Of a stretch of DNA of 64,000 nucleotides, positions 26,679-33,156 are shown in pieces (position 1 is the first letter of the stretch; each line of letters opens with the position of its first letter). A program made the translations under genes and the position numbers. The notes under the pieces are model-generated. The model made no database searches. It was not told the DNA's origin and was given only the letters and a program-made list of their open reading frames with translations. Source of the DNA: a virus; IMG/VR virus record IMGVR_UViG_3300017917_002228, positions 1-64,000 of that record. One strand, given 5' to 3'.

Positions 26679-27716
26679 ATGTCTGATAACGAACTAAATC
26701 AAGAAGTGGTTGACGAAGGCACTGAGATTGTAACAGAAGGTAATGCTGATACAATCGCTGCTAAGCCAACCGGCATTTCACGTTCAGATCTGATTTCAAA
26801 GATGGTTGCTTATGCATCTAAGATGGATAAGGAATCTCTAGCTCAGGCTGTTGAGACAATCACAAAGTCACCAGATGAAATCTACAACACAGTTGCAGAC
26901 AATACAACAGGTGATGCTTCAGGTAAGAACAAGGCTTCTATCAAGTCATCAGGCGCCAAGGGCGATGCAATGGCTTCAGTTAAGGAAGATCTTGGTCTAC
27001 TATTTGGCGACTCAACAGATCTATCTGAAGAGTTTCGTATGAAGACAGAAGCTCTATTTGAAGCAGCTGTCTCAACAAGAGTTAATATGGAAATTGCAAG
27101 ACTCGAAGAAGAATATGAAGAAAAGCTTAACGAGTCTGTTGAAGAAGTTAAGAATGATATGGTTGAGAATATCGACCGTTATCTTAACGTTGCAGTGGCA
27201 GAATGGGTTGCAGAGAACAAGCTAGCAGTTAAGAGCAGCATCCGTACACAGATGGCTGAATCTTTCCTAACAGGTATGAAGTCTCTGTTTGAAGAACACT
27301 ATGTTTCAATTCCTGAAGAACAAGCTGATGTTGTTGAATCTCTAACTGATCGTCTAGAAGCTCTAGAAGCTGCATTAGAAGAGTCAACCTCAGCTGCTGT
27401 AGAACTAGCTAAGGCTCTTAACGAGAAAGAAGTTAAGGAAGTAGCTGATTCACTATCTGAAGGAATGACAGATACTCAGAAGGATAAGTTTACTAAGCTT
27501 CTAGAAGCTACAAGCTATTCTTCTGCAGAAGAATTCCGTAAGAAAGCTTCTATCATCAAAGAAACATACTTCAATGGCAAGCCAGAAGTAAAGGTTGTTG
27601 AAGATCAGCTTATTACAGAAAGTGTTGAAGAAGAGCCAGCTGAAAAGCCAGCCGGTTATCAGAACCCAGAGATGGCTGCTTACGTCGCTTCTCTATCAAG
27701 ATCAATCAAAAGATAA
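26679..27716 (+). CDS. gp22: Prohead scaffold protein gp22
   Basis: A 345-residue acidic, strongly helical protein between the protease and the major capsid gene, as in T4. It is Glu/Lys-rich with predicted coiled-coil at about residues 125-155 and 215-250. The DLGLLFGDSTDLSEEFRMKTEALFEAAV segment is typical of T4-like scaffold proteins. It forms the inner core and is degraded by gp21. A good AAGGAGAAG ribosome-binding site and tandem late promoters suggest high expression. Confidence 0.88.
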   Translation: MSDNELNQEVVDEGTEIVTEGNADTIAAKPTGISRSDLISKMVAYASKMDKESLAQAVETITKSPDEIYNTVADNTTGDASGKNKASIKSSGAKGDAMASVKEDLGLLFGDSTDLSEEFRMKTEALFEAAVSTRVNMEIARLEEEYEEKLNESVEEVKNDMVENIDRYLNVAVAEWVAENKLAVKSSIRTQMAESFLTGMKSLFEEHYVSIPEEQADVVESLTDRLEALEAALEESTSAAVELAKALNEKEVKEVADSLSEGMTDTQKDKFTKLLEATSYSSAEEFRKKASIIKETYFNGKPEVKVVEDQLITESVEEEPAEKPAGYQNPEMAAYVASLSRSIKR

Positions 27717-27722
27717 GTTTTA

Positions 27723-27729
27723 ATAAATA
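27723..27729 (+). promoter_or_regulatory. T4-type late promoter core
   Basis: ATAAATA in TTTTAATAAATACTATT, 28 bases before the major capsid gene. That gene has an AAAAGGAGAAA ribosome-binding site. Confidence 0.75.
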
Positions 27730-27756
27730 CTATTACAACTCTAAAAGGAGAAACCA

Positions 27757-29097
27757 ATGAATAGTCTTAATGAAGAGTTAATTGCTAAGTGGAAGCCAGT
27801 TCTTGAGCATCCTGAACTCAACGAGATCAAGGATCCTCATCGCCGTAACGTCACTGCTGTTCTTCTTGAGAACACAGAGAAGGCGATCCGTGAACAGGCA
27901 GCTTTCAATCCTCAGTCACTTCTAACCGAAACACCAACTAACGCAGCTGGTACAGGCGGTTATTCTTCAGCTGGTGGAACAGGCGTTGCTGGTTACGACC
28001 CAATCCTAATTTCACTAATTCGTCGTTCAATGCCTAACCTAATTGCTTATGATCTCTGCGGCGTTCAGCCAATGACAGGTCCAACAGGCCTAATCTTCGC
28101 AATGCGTTCACAGTATGCTAACAGCACTGCAAAAGGCGCTGAAACATTCTATGACGAAGTTAACACTGAAGCTTCAACAATTCGCGCTGGTACAAACGCA
28201 ATTGGTGAAAAGCAAACAGGTACAGCTCCAGCTGGTTCAGCTGCATCATACAACTTCGCTGGTGGTATGACAACTGCTGATTCTGAAGCTCTTGGTTCAA
28301 GCCAAGTGTTCCCAGAAATGGCATTCAGCATTGATAAGGTTTCTGTAACAGCTCGTTCACGTGCTCTAAAAGCTGAGTACACAATGGAACTAGCACAGGA
28401 CCTAAAGGCAATCCATGGTCTAGATGCTGAAACAGAACTAGCCAACATCCTTCAGTCAGAAATTCTAGCTGAAATCAACCGTGAAGTAGTTCGTACAATC
28501 AACCTATCAGCTGTAACAGGTGCTCAGGAAGGCACAACAACTGCAGGTACATTCGACCTAGATACAGACTCAAACGGCCGTTGGTCAGTTGAAAAGTTCA
28601 AGGGCCTAATGTTCCAGGTAGAGCGTGAAGCTAACAAAGTTGCCAAGGACACACGTCGTGGTAAAGCTAACCTAATCATCTGTTCATCAGACGTTGCTTC
28701 AGCACTTCAGATGGCTGGTGTTCTAGATTACACACCTGCTCTAAACAGCAACAATCTACAGGTTGACGACACAGGCAACACTTTCGCTGGTGTTCTAAAT
28801 GGTCGCTTCCGCGTTTACATTGACCCATATACAACTGGCAACTACATGACAGTTGGCTATAAGGGCGCCAATGCATTCGACGCTGGTATCTTCTACTGCC
28901 CATATGTACCACTACAGATGGTTCGTGCAGTTGGTCAAGATACATTCCAGCCAAAGATTGGTTTCAAAACTCGTTACGGAATGGTAGCAAATCCATTTGC
29001 TCGTTCAGTAGTAGGTACACCAAACCTATCAGACGGCTCAATCACTGTAAACTCAAACGCTTATTATCGTCGCGTTCAAGTTGCAAACATTATGTAA
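27757..29097 (+). CDS. gp23: Major capsid protein gp23
   Basis: A 446-residue HK97-fold capsid protein of the T4 gp23 family. The conserved stretch RRSMPNLIAYDLCGVQPMTGPTG and the IDPY, TVGYKG and FYCPYVPLQM motifs are present. The expected maturation site is Leu56-Thr57-Glu58 before Thr59, matching the gp21 rule, so residues 1-58 are probably removed. No gp24 vertex paralogue follows, as in many marine T4-like phages. Codon choice is the most GC-rich of the window, in line with high expression. Confidence 0.95.
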   Translation: MNSLNEELIAKWKPVLEHPELNEIKDPHRRNVTAVLLENTEKAIREQAAFNPQSLLTETPTNAAGTGGYSSAGGTGVAGYDPILISLIRRSMPNLIAYDLCGVQPMTGPTGLIFAMRSQYANSTAKGAETFYDEVNTEASTIRAGTNAIGEKQTGTAPAGSAASYNFAGGMTTADSEALGSSQVFPEMAFSIDKVSVTARSRALKAEYTMELAQDLKAIHGLDAETELANILQSEILAEINREVVRTINLSAVTGAQEGTTTAGTFDLDTDSNGRWSVEKFKGLMFQVEREANKVAKDTRRGKANLIICSSDVASALQMAGVLDYTPALNSNNLQVDDTGNTFAGVLNGRFRVYIDPYTTGNYMTVGYKGANAFDAGIFYCPYVPLQMVRAVGQDTFQPKIGFKTRYGMVANPFARSVVGTPNLSDGSITVNSNAYYRRVQVANIM

Positions 29098-29140
29098 TGT
29101 TTAAGCAGGCTCGACCTGCGTGCTCGAAAGAGCTGACTAA

Positions 29141-29164
29141 GGGGGCTTCGGCCCCCTTTTTTTT
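29141..29164 (+). terminator. Strong intrinsic terminator after gp23
   Basis: GGGGGC-TTCG-GCCCCC hairpin (29141-29156) followed by eight T residues. It separates the late head operon from the convergent leftward genes. Confidence 0.92.
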
Positions 29165-29369
29165 ATAGACGCTGTTCGTCTACGTTCTCTTCTTGTTCCC
29201 AAAAGCGCATATGAAATACTTTAGCTTCAATAAGATCATTAAGAAGCTTTCTTGGGTAGCCTTCTTCGACTAACCACTGATGTATCTCATCTTGACGTTC
29301 TCTTGGAAGCACTTTAGGAAATCCATACTTCCATCCTTCAGGTGGATCAACAATAATTACTTTAGCCAT
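29163..29369 (-). CDS. Small hypothetical protein
   Basis: A 68-residue protein, last in the leftward block. Its sequence (MAKVIIVDPPEGWKYGFP, then VEEGYPRKLLNDLIEAK) looks like a compact alpha/beta protein. Similar small proteins beginning with VIIVDPPEGW occur in phages, but their function is unknown. The start overlaps the upstream gene by 8 bases. Confidence 0.65.
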   Translation of the reverse strand: MAKVIIVDPPEGWKYGFPKVLPRERQDEIHQWLVEEGYPRKLLNDLIEAKVFHMRFWEQEENVDEQRL

Positions 29370-29712
29370 TCATAGCCTCCTGAATATGTCTACACGTTCT
29401 ACGGAATTGAAATCCGCTACAAGAACAGTTATTACCTTTATCTGATAGTTCTACTGTATAGACATTACCTTTAGAACCATTAATCTGTACTACACGTACA
29501 ACAGGTTTAAGAGTAATAGTTTCTTCACCATCTAGAGTAATAATATCTTCTTTAGCAATAATACGCATACGAAACTTGCCTGACTCATTAGTAGTCATAG
29601 CAATAGCGTCGTACGGAACCCAAGAAGGAGTAGCTACTAGCTCTCCAACATAGGTATACGTATCTTTACCAAATGTATTATGCTTAGTGGGATTACGAAT
29701 AGTTACCTGCAT
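29362..29712 (-). CDS. SWIM-type zinc-finger protein
   Basis: A 116-residue protein starting at ATG 29712, which has a GAGGT-type ribosome-binding site; a TTG codon upstream is less likely. The C-terminal segment has CSC, then a spacer, then CRH (the NCSCSGFQFRRTCRHI motif), the CxC...CxH pattern of SWIM zinc fingers. These bind DNA or protein in many mobile-element proteins. The N-terminal part is beta-rich. Position in an accessory early block suggests a host-takeover or regulatory role, which is inference. Confidence 0.7.
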   Translation of the reverse strand: MQVTIRNPTKHNTFGKDTYTYVGELVATPSWVPYDAIAMTTNESGKFRMRIIAKEDIITLDGEETITLKPVVRVVQINGSKGNVYTVELSDKGNNCSCSGFQFRRTCRHIQEAMNG

Positions 29713-29968
29713 AGGATGGTACCTCGTCAATCATATTAGCTAATTCAGCATGAGGTATTATACCAGGTATTAGATTTTTATGCCAGGCTTGAAGAAAGTT
29801 ATAGAGGTGTGCATAGTTTTTACCAGATAGTGTAATATCGGTAGTACCATCTGGTTTAGCTGTATAGTTTTCAATTGTTAAACCAAACTCAAGAGTTTGA
29901 TCCACGAAGGCTCTCGCCTTCGTGATCTTTGTTTTAACAGTAACTGTAGTAGCGAATCTCTTGCTCAT
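29693..29968 (-). CDS. Small hypothetical protein
   Basis: A 91-residue protein from ATG 29968. The first half (MSKRFATTVTVKTKITKARAF) is basic and beta-rich; the second has a helix with LYNFLQAWHKNLIPG. It overlaps the SWIM-finger gene by 20 bases. No family is recognised. Confidence 0.6.
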   Translation of the reverse strand: MSKRFATTVTVKTKITKARAFVDQTLEFGLTIENYTAKPDGTTDITLSGKNYAHLYNFLQAWHKNLIPGIIPHAELANMIDEVPSYAGNYS

Positions 29969-29976
29969 ACTATTAC

Positions 29977-30291
29977 TTATGCTGCTGCAAGGTTGCAGAA
30001 CTCGCCAGGTTCTAAACCATAACAACGCCATACCACATTTCCATCTTGACAGAATTTAGGAGCTGCTCCTAAAACTTGTTCATAGATGAGAAGCGAGTCA
30101 GGCCCTTGAGTGTCAGGAGAGTCACCCATTTCTTCTGCTAGAGCGTTAAGCTCTAAGGCTTCATCGGTAACACCCCAATCACGCTGACGGAAAGCGTTTG
30201 CTGCAGAAACTGCTTCGTTTAAAGTAGCATATACTCCGAGCAGGTATTCGCCTTCGTATTCGATACCTTCGTTGAGAACATAAACACGCAT
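29977..30291 (-). CDS. Small hypothetical protein
   Basis: A 104-residue acidic protein from ATG 30291, which is preceded by GAGGAGAAGTAAG. MRVYVLNEGIEYEGEYLLGVYATLNEAVSAANAF resembles small phage proteins that read a sensor-like beta hairpin followed by a helix. Function unknown. It follows the upstream 64-residue gene after one base. Confidence 0.6.
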   Translation of the reverse strand: MRVYVLNEGIEYEGEYLLGVYATLNEAVSAANAFRQRDWGVTDEALELNALAEEMGDSPDTQGPDSLLIYEQVLGAAPKFCQDGNVVWRCYGLEPGEFCNLAAA

Positions 30292-30292
30292 C

Positions 30293-30487
30293 TTACTTCT
30301 CCTCGTTATTGAGAATCTCTTTAGAGATGGTATTGAGAACAATCATCATAGCAGTTGTAGCTGCCATCTCTCCGTCCGGACCAAGCCGACGGAAGACTTC
30401 GAACGCGTAGTCGACAGCATCCTTAACTGTATTGCGATCTGCAAACAGTTTATGACGAATGCTCAATGCGAGTTCTTGATTAGTCAT
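30293..30487 (-). CDS. Small helical hypothetical protein
   Basis: A 64-residue protein with a GAGGAAAAAACA ribosome-binding site. It is mainly helical (SIRHKLFADRNTVKDAVDYAFEVF) with no known motif. Tight packing with its neighbours suggests one leftward operon. Confidence 0.6.
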   Translation of the reverse strand: MTNQELALSIRHKLFADRNTVKDAVDYAFEVFRRLGPDGEMAATTAMMIVLNTISKEILNNEEK

Positions 30488-30497
30488 TGTTTTTTCC

Positions 30498-30755
30498 TCA
30501 GTCGAAGTAAACGGTCATTGCACGGTCTTTGCCGTACGAGATATTCATATAGGTATCACACTTGTCGAGAAAGTTACCACTTTCAGTAACATGTGCTTCG
30601 AAGTTATAATTCTCGGCCATTTTTATAAAACGTGCAAGCCGTTTTTCAAACATCGGCTCACCTCGTCTAACATACTCGCCTGCACAACCACAGCGGCAGA
30701 TACGATCACGGCCGAGATAGATCTGAGTAACATCTTCAGCTTTGAACTTAGACAT
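30498..30755 (-). CDS. Cys-rich small protein
   Basis: An 85-residue protein. ATG 30755 is chosen because AAGGA lies 8 bases upstream; two nearby upstream ATG codons are possible. It has a CRCGCAGEY cluster and a later Cys, suggesting metal binding, plus a short start KFKAEDVTQIYLGRD seen in small phage proteins. It has its own sigma70-like promoter. Confidence 0.6.
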   Translation of the reverse strand: MSKFKAEDVTQIYLGRDRICRCGCAGEYVRRGEPMFEKRLARFIKMAENYNFEAHVTESGNFLDKCDTYMNISYGKDRAMTVYFD

Positions 30756-30783
30756 CTTGATCATCCTTAACATCACATATCTG

Positions 30784-30811
30784 ATTATAGCGAGCTTCGT
30801 AATAAGTGCAA
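30784..30811 (-). promoter_or_regulatory. Sigma70-like early promoter, leftward
   Basis: On the minus strand TTGCAC (30806-30811), a 16-base spacer, then TATAAT (30784-30789), about 30 bases before the Cys-rich gene. Confidence 0.7.
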
Positions 30812-30812
30812 C

Positions 30813-31106
30813 TTAGAAACTCACCACTTTCAGATCCTTTACAGGTATCATTTCACGGTCATGTCGAACGATGATGCGGCGATTCTTCAGATCAATTTCT
30901 ATGAAACCGTCATCCATCAGAATCTGCATAGGAGCACGATCCTTAAGTCTCGTAAAGTAGTCTTCGACGTCATAGTTGTTGCTCAGAATACGGACGTAGT
31001 CTGCTTTATTGGGTTTTCCCCTACCACGGAAACGAGCAACAAAGTTTCCCGTGTACGTGAGATAACCACCGTGATATTCGAAAAGCTTTTTATCGAAGCG
31101 AGTCAT
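30813..31106 (-). CDS. Small hypothetical protein
   Basis: A 97-residue basic protein with a GAGGAGATATAG ribosome-binding site. It has a beta-rich end (GFIEIDLKNRRIIVRHDREMIPVKDLKVVSF) and an arginine-rich middle (FVARFRGRGKPNK). Nucleic-acid binding is possible but not shown. Second gene of the leftward transcript starting near 31220. Confidence 0.6.
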   Translation of the reverse strand: MTRFDKKLFEYHGGYLTYTGNFVARFRGRGKPNKADYVRILSNNYDVEDYFTRLKDRAPMQILMDDGFIEIDLKNRRIIVRHDREMIPVKDLKVVSF

Positions 31107-31116
31107 CTATATCTCC

Positions 31117-31200
31117 TCAGAAGAAGTTTTCTACGATGATGATAGGAATGAGGGAAATGATGATTGATAGGATAGGGTGGTTATAGATGAAGTTAAACAT
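31117..31200 (-). CDS. 27-residue membrane microprotein
   Basis: ATG 31200 to TGA 31117. The peptide is MFNFIYNHPILSIIISLIPI, then IIVENFF, which is almost entirely a single hydrophobic transmembrane helix. It has a strong AAGGAGATACGAA ribosome-binding site and is the first gene after a well-formed promoter. Its stop lies next to the ribosome-binding site of the following gene. Function unknown. Confidence 0.65.
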   Translation of the reverse strand: MFNFIYNHPILSIIISLIPIIIVENFF

Positions 31201-31224
31201 TTCGTATCTCCTTACCATACACAT

Positions 31225-31253
31225 ATAATAGCCTTTAATGAAAAATTGTGCAA
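31225..31253 (-). promoter_or_regulatory. Sigma70-like early promoter, leftward
   Basis: On the minus strand TTGCAC (31248-31253), an exact 17-base spacer, then TATTAT (31225-31230). It drives the microprotein and the genes after it. Confidence 0.75.
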
Positions 31254-31260
31254 CTCTGTA

Positions 31261-31400
31261 AATCATTGAAATCATTGAACTTTTAAAAAAAGTGCACTTT
31301 TCTATAACTCATTGATATTATTGTACTTTTTTAACCTATTGAAATCATTGATGTTTTTCTATGCAGAAACCACTGTTTCTATGCTAAACCCTTGTGTTTC
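31261..31400. repeat. Two repeat families in the divergent promoter region
   Basis: ATTGAAATCATTGA occurs exactly at 31265-31278 and 31338-31351, with a degraded copy at 31311-31324. TTTCTATGC occurs at 31356-31364 and 31376-31384, 20 bases apart. No gene is seen here. The repeats lie between a leftward and a rightward promoter and could be operator sites. Confidence 0.6.
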
Positions 31401-31418
31401 TTAGTGAAAAAATAAAGG

Positions 31419-31446
31419 TTGCATTAATAACTAAGCTAGCTATAAT
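31419..31446 (+). promoter_or_regulatory. Sigma70-like early promoter, rightward
   Basis: TTGCAT (31419-31424), a 16-base spacer and a perfect TATAAT (31441-31446), 35 bases before the 72-residue gene. Confidence 0.75.
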
Positions 31447-31480
31447 CATATTTGTGATGATCAAACAAAGGTACTTAGAT

Positions 31481-31699
31481 ATGACTGACAACTGGAACGA
31501 AGAAGATATGGAATGGTACAGCCGTTGGCTTAATAACCAAGCTAAGGCTACAATGGTAGCGTACTTGTTTGGTGCAACGCTCGAGCGTACTTATGAATTT
31601 GTACGTGAGATTATTCAGGACGAGATCGACGAAGATTATGTCCGTATGATCTATACGGAAGCTTCAAGTCAGACTCCTGAAGTTGTGATGTTGCATTAA
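31481..31699 (+). CDS. Small acidic helical protein
   Basis: A 72-residue protein. ATG 31481 is chosen because it follows AAAGG and lies downstream of the promoter; longer frames would begin before transcription starts. Helical and Trp/Glu-rich (NWNEEDMEWYSRWLNNQAKA, then VREIIQDEIDEDYVRMIY). Function unknown. Position in the early region suggests a host-interaction role. Confidence 0.6.
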   Translation: MTDNWNEEDMEWYSRWLNNQAKATMVAYLFGATLERTYEFVREIIQDEIDEDYVRMIYTEASSQTPEVVMLH

Positions 31700-31719
31700 T
31701 TCTCGAAATAGCATACATT
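31691..31719 (+). promoter_or_regulatory. Sigma70-like promoter
   Basis: TTGCAT (31691-31696), a 17-base spacer, then TACATT (31714-31719), 37 bases before the next start. The -35 box overlaps the end of the previous gene. Confidence 0.55.
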
Positions 31720-31755
31720 GATCAAGTGAACAGACATACAGAAAGGAACTCTACA

Positions 31756-32034
31756 ATGTCTAAGATTCTTCACGCCTCTAAGATCGTTGAGTCCAATCCT
31801 GAGCTCAACAAGAAAGACCTCGTTGCTCTTATTGAGAAAGAGCTCGGAGTGACTAAGGCTAATGCTCGCGTTTATCTCTATAATGTAGGTAAGCGTAAGG
31901 AAAAGCCTGCTAAGAATATGCACGCTGCATCCAACAAGTTAATCTCGGATGCTATCAAGCGTGATCCTTCTCTTGGTAAGGTTAAGCGTTCTAAGGACTC
32001 TAAAGTTCTTGAGCCCGTTGCAACAGCAGCGTAA
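31756..32034 (+). CDS. Small basic protein, probable nucleic-acid binder
   Basis: A 92-residue Lys-rich protein from ATG 31756 after GAAAGGAACTCTACA. The helices SKIVESNPELNKKDLVALIEKELGVTKANARVYLYNVGKRK look like a winged-helix or HTH-like unit, followed by a basic tail with KVKRSKDSK. Proteins with this pattern occur in T4-like phages without known function. DNA binding is inferred from fold-like spacing and charge. Confidence 0.65.
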   Translation: MSKILHASKIVESNPELNKKDLVALIEKELGVTKANARVYLYNVGKRKEKPAKNMHAASNKLISDAIKRDPSLGKVKRSKDSKVLEPVATAA

Positions 32035-32048
32035 AGCAGCTATATATG

Positions 32049-32070
32049 GAGACAGCTTTGGCTGTCTCTT
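32049..32070 (+). terminator. Terminator-like hairpin
   Basis: GAGACAGC (32049-32056) pairs with GCTGTCTC (32061-32068) around a TTTG loop. Only TT follows, so it may be weak, or a processing hairpin before the tRNA cluster. Confidence 0.55.
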
Positions 32071-32136
32071 CACGGGTGCATCAGGGTTGACCACCACAAC
32101 CTCCTTGACCTTGGTGCATCTCTGTAGAGACAGTTC

Positions 32137-32212
32137 GGGTGATTAGCTCAGTGGTAGTAGCGTCTGCTTTACACGCAGAATGTCGGGAGTTCGACCCTCT
32201 CATCACCCACCA
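32137..32212 (+). tRNA. tRNA-Val (UAC)
   Basis: Acceptor GGGTGAT pairs with ATCACCC, anticodon stem TCTGC/GCAGA with loop TTTACAC giving anticodon TAC. Discriminator A and an encoded CCA are present. Confidence 0.9.
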
Positions 32213-32230
32213 TCTAGAAGCAACATGTTT

Positions 32231-32280
32231 GTCCGAGTGTTGTGGATTTACGCTGTTAAATGGTACAGCATCGGACTCCA
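32231..32280 (+). ncRNA. tRNA-like CCA-ended minihelix
   Basis: Fifty bases with a 6-bp acceptor-like stem (GTCCGA at 32231-32236 with TCGGAC at 32271-32276, one further mismatch), a T-arm-like stem GCTGT/ACAGC with an 8-nt loop (32252-32269), a single base before the trailing strand, a discriminator T and encoded CCA at 32278-32280. There is no D arm or anticodon arm; 14 to 15 unpaired bases replace them. It could be a degenerate tRNA or a functional acceptor/T-arm mimic. Confidence 0.5.
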
Positions 32281-32396
32281 TTATAACTGATGAACACTAG
32301 GCTATCATACCGATTCACCGAAATCGTGACAACAGGCAAAGGTGGCGGGTACCACCGATGCAGGATGGGAAACCCTCTAGTGTTCTTCTGTTATAA
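32281..32396 (+). ncRNA. Structured RNA candidate between tRNA-like element and tRNA-Tyr
   Basis: A long closing stem, TTATAAC (32281-32287) with GTTATAA (32390-32396), a 4x4 internal loop, then GAACACTA (32292-32299) with TAGTGTTC (32378-32385). Inside are hairpins CGATT/AATCG (32311-32326), GGTGG/CCACC (32341-32356) and GGG/CCC (32367-32375). It exactly fills the space between the encoded CCA and the tRNA-Tyr. It is comparable in placement to the stable RNAs of the T4 tRNA cluster. The function is unknown. Confidence 0.5.
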
Positions 32397-32397
32397 T

Positions 32398-32482
32398 GGG
32401 AAAGTGTCCCGAGCGGCAAAGGGGGAGGACTGTAAATCCTTTGGCTAAGCCTTCGTAGGTTCGAGTCCTACCTTTCCCACCA
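32398..32482 (+). tRNA. tRNA-Tyr (GUA)
   Basis: Acceptor GGGAAAG/CTTTCCC, anticodon loop CTGTAAA giving GTA, a class II long variable arm and encoded CCA. Confidence 0.92.
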
Positions 32483-32483
32483 T

Positions 32484-32559
32484 TGGAGTATAGCTCAGTT
32501 GGTAGAGCAAACGCTTGATAAGCGTTAGGTCACTGGTTCGAGCCCAGTTACTCCAACCA
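32484..32559 (+). tRNA. tRNA-Ile (GAU)
   Basis: Acceptor TGGAGTA/TACTCCA, anticodon stem AACGC/GCGTT with loop TTGATAA giving GAT, canonical T arm with TTCGAGC loop, encoded CCA. Confidence 0.92.
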
Positions 32560-32565
32560 AAATAT

Positions 32566-32642
32566 GGTTCGGTAGCTCAACTGAATAGAGCATCGGAATA
32601 CGACTCCGAAGGTTGAGGGTTTGAATCCTTCCCGAACCTCCA
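32566..32642 (+). tRNA. tRNA-Arg (ACG)
   Basis: Acceptor GGTTCGG/CCGAACC, anticodon stem TCGGA/TCCGA with loop ATACGAC giving ACG, so the wobble A would need host TadA to become inosine. The discriminator is T, and CCA is encoded. Confidence 0.9.
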
Positions 32643-32647
32643 TATAT

Positions 32648-32739
32648 GGGCGTGGGTGTTGGTACACAGGGAGAGCTTATACCTCTTCTAGCGGCAGATT
32701 ACCGTTCTCGACAGGGTTCGAATCCTTGCACGCCCACCA
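32648..32739 (+). tRNA. Class II tRNA with apparent UAU anticodon and short D arm
   Basis: Acceptor GGGCGTG/CACGCCC with A and encoded CCA. The anticodon stem GAGAG/CTCTT has a 7-nt loop CTTATAC, giving anticodon TAT (Ile AUA by the code). The variable arm is long (AGCGG/CCGTT stem), as in Leu, Ser or Tyr tRNAs. The D arm is unusually short (TGT, then ACA). Identity is uncertain; it may be a Leu-type tRNA altered by deletion. Confidence 0.7.
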
Positions 32740-32745
32740 TACTAT

Positions 32746-32819
32746 GCTGTCTTGGTGTAAAGGTAGCACACGAGTTTGTGGCACTCGTAGCACTGGATCG
32801 TTACCAGTAGACAGTACCA
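32746..32819 (+). tRNA. tRNA-His (GUG)
   Basis: Anticodon stem CGAGT/ACTCG with loop TTGTGGC giving GTG. Acceptor GCTGTCT pairs with AGACAGT apart from a G-T first pair, with discriminator A and encoded CCA. Confidence 0.85.
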
Positions 32820-32824
32820 TAGGT

Positions 32825-32983
32825 GTACCGTAAGACACAACGCTACTGAAGTGACTGGTCATCACGGGTAGGGTAGCTGGAAGACTTACGCTCTCTGGTG
32901 TTGGAAATTGACCGCCAACATTCGTAAGTTAGAGAGGCGCTGTAGCCGAGCAGCAGGCAACCGTAGGAGATACGGATCGGTAC
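32825..32983 (+). ncRNA. Structured RNA candidate with a nested pseudoknot
   Basis: GTACCG (32825-32830) and CGGTAC (32978-32983) can close the domain. Inside are GCTAC/GTAGC (32842-32846 with 32873-32877) enclosing GTGA/TCAC, and hairpin CCGTA/TACGG (32961-32975). Between them is a pseudoknot: ACTTACG (32884) pairs with CGTAAGT (32923), CTCTCT (32891) pairs with AGAGAG (32931), and TGTTGG/CCAACA is nested. No protein gene fits here. The function is unknown. Confidence 0.5.
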
Positions 32984-32998
32984 TAATTAGTCCTTACA

Positions 32999-33050
32999 CT
33001 CATTGGGACTTTAATGTTTATGTGTATGTTATACACAGAGTCCCAATGAG
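32999..33050 (+). other. Large imperfect hairpin before tRNA-Asp
   Basis: CTCATTGGGACT (32999-33010) is the exact reverse complement of 33039-33050. A second stem, TGTGTAT/ATACACA (33021-33037), sits inside with a 3-nt loop. There is no following T run, so it looks more like a processing or stability element than a terminator. Confidence 0.65.
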
Positions 33051-33062
33051 CATAATGATTTT

Positions 33063-33139
33063 GGCCTGGTAGTTCAGTTGGTTAGAGCACTAGCCTGTCA
33101 CGCTAGAAGTCGCCGGTTCGAGCCCGGTCCAGGTCGCCA
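33063..33139 (+). tRNA. tRNA-Asp (GUC)
   Basis: Acceptor GGCCTGG/CCAGGTC (one G-T pair), anticodon stem CTAGC/GCTAG with loop CTGTCAC giving GTC, discriminator G and encoded CCA. Confidence 0.92.
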
Positions 33140-33156
33140 TTATTATCTGTATAGCG

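Noticed and set aside
32287-32293. Hammerhead ribozyme core CTGATGA
   Set aside because: No stem II directly followed by GAAA and no suitably placed cleavage triplet; the helices found are incompatible with the hammerhead junction.
32621-32833. Protein frames across the tRNA cluster (also 32081-32281 leftward, 31949-32146, 32677-32865 leftward)
   Set aside because: They run through well-folded tRNA genes and lack ribosome-binding sites.
32884-32936. HDV-like ribozyme
   Set aside because: The strand order resembles the HDV pseudoknot, but there is no P4 and only one base between the second strands of the two crossing helices, so the catalytic C region is missing.
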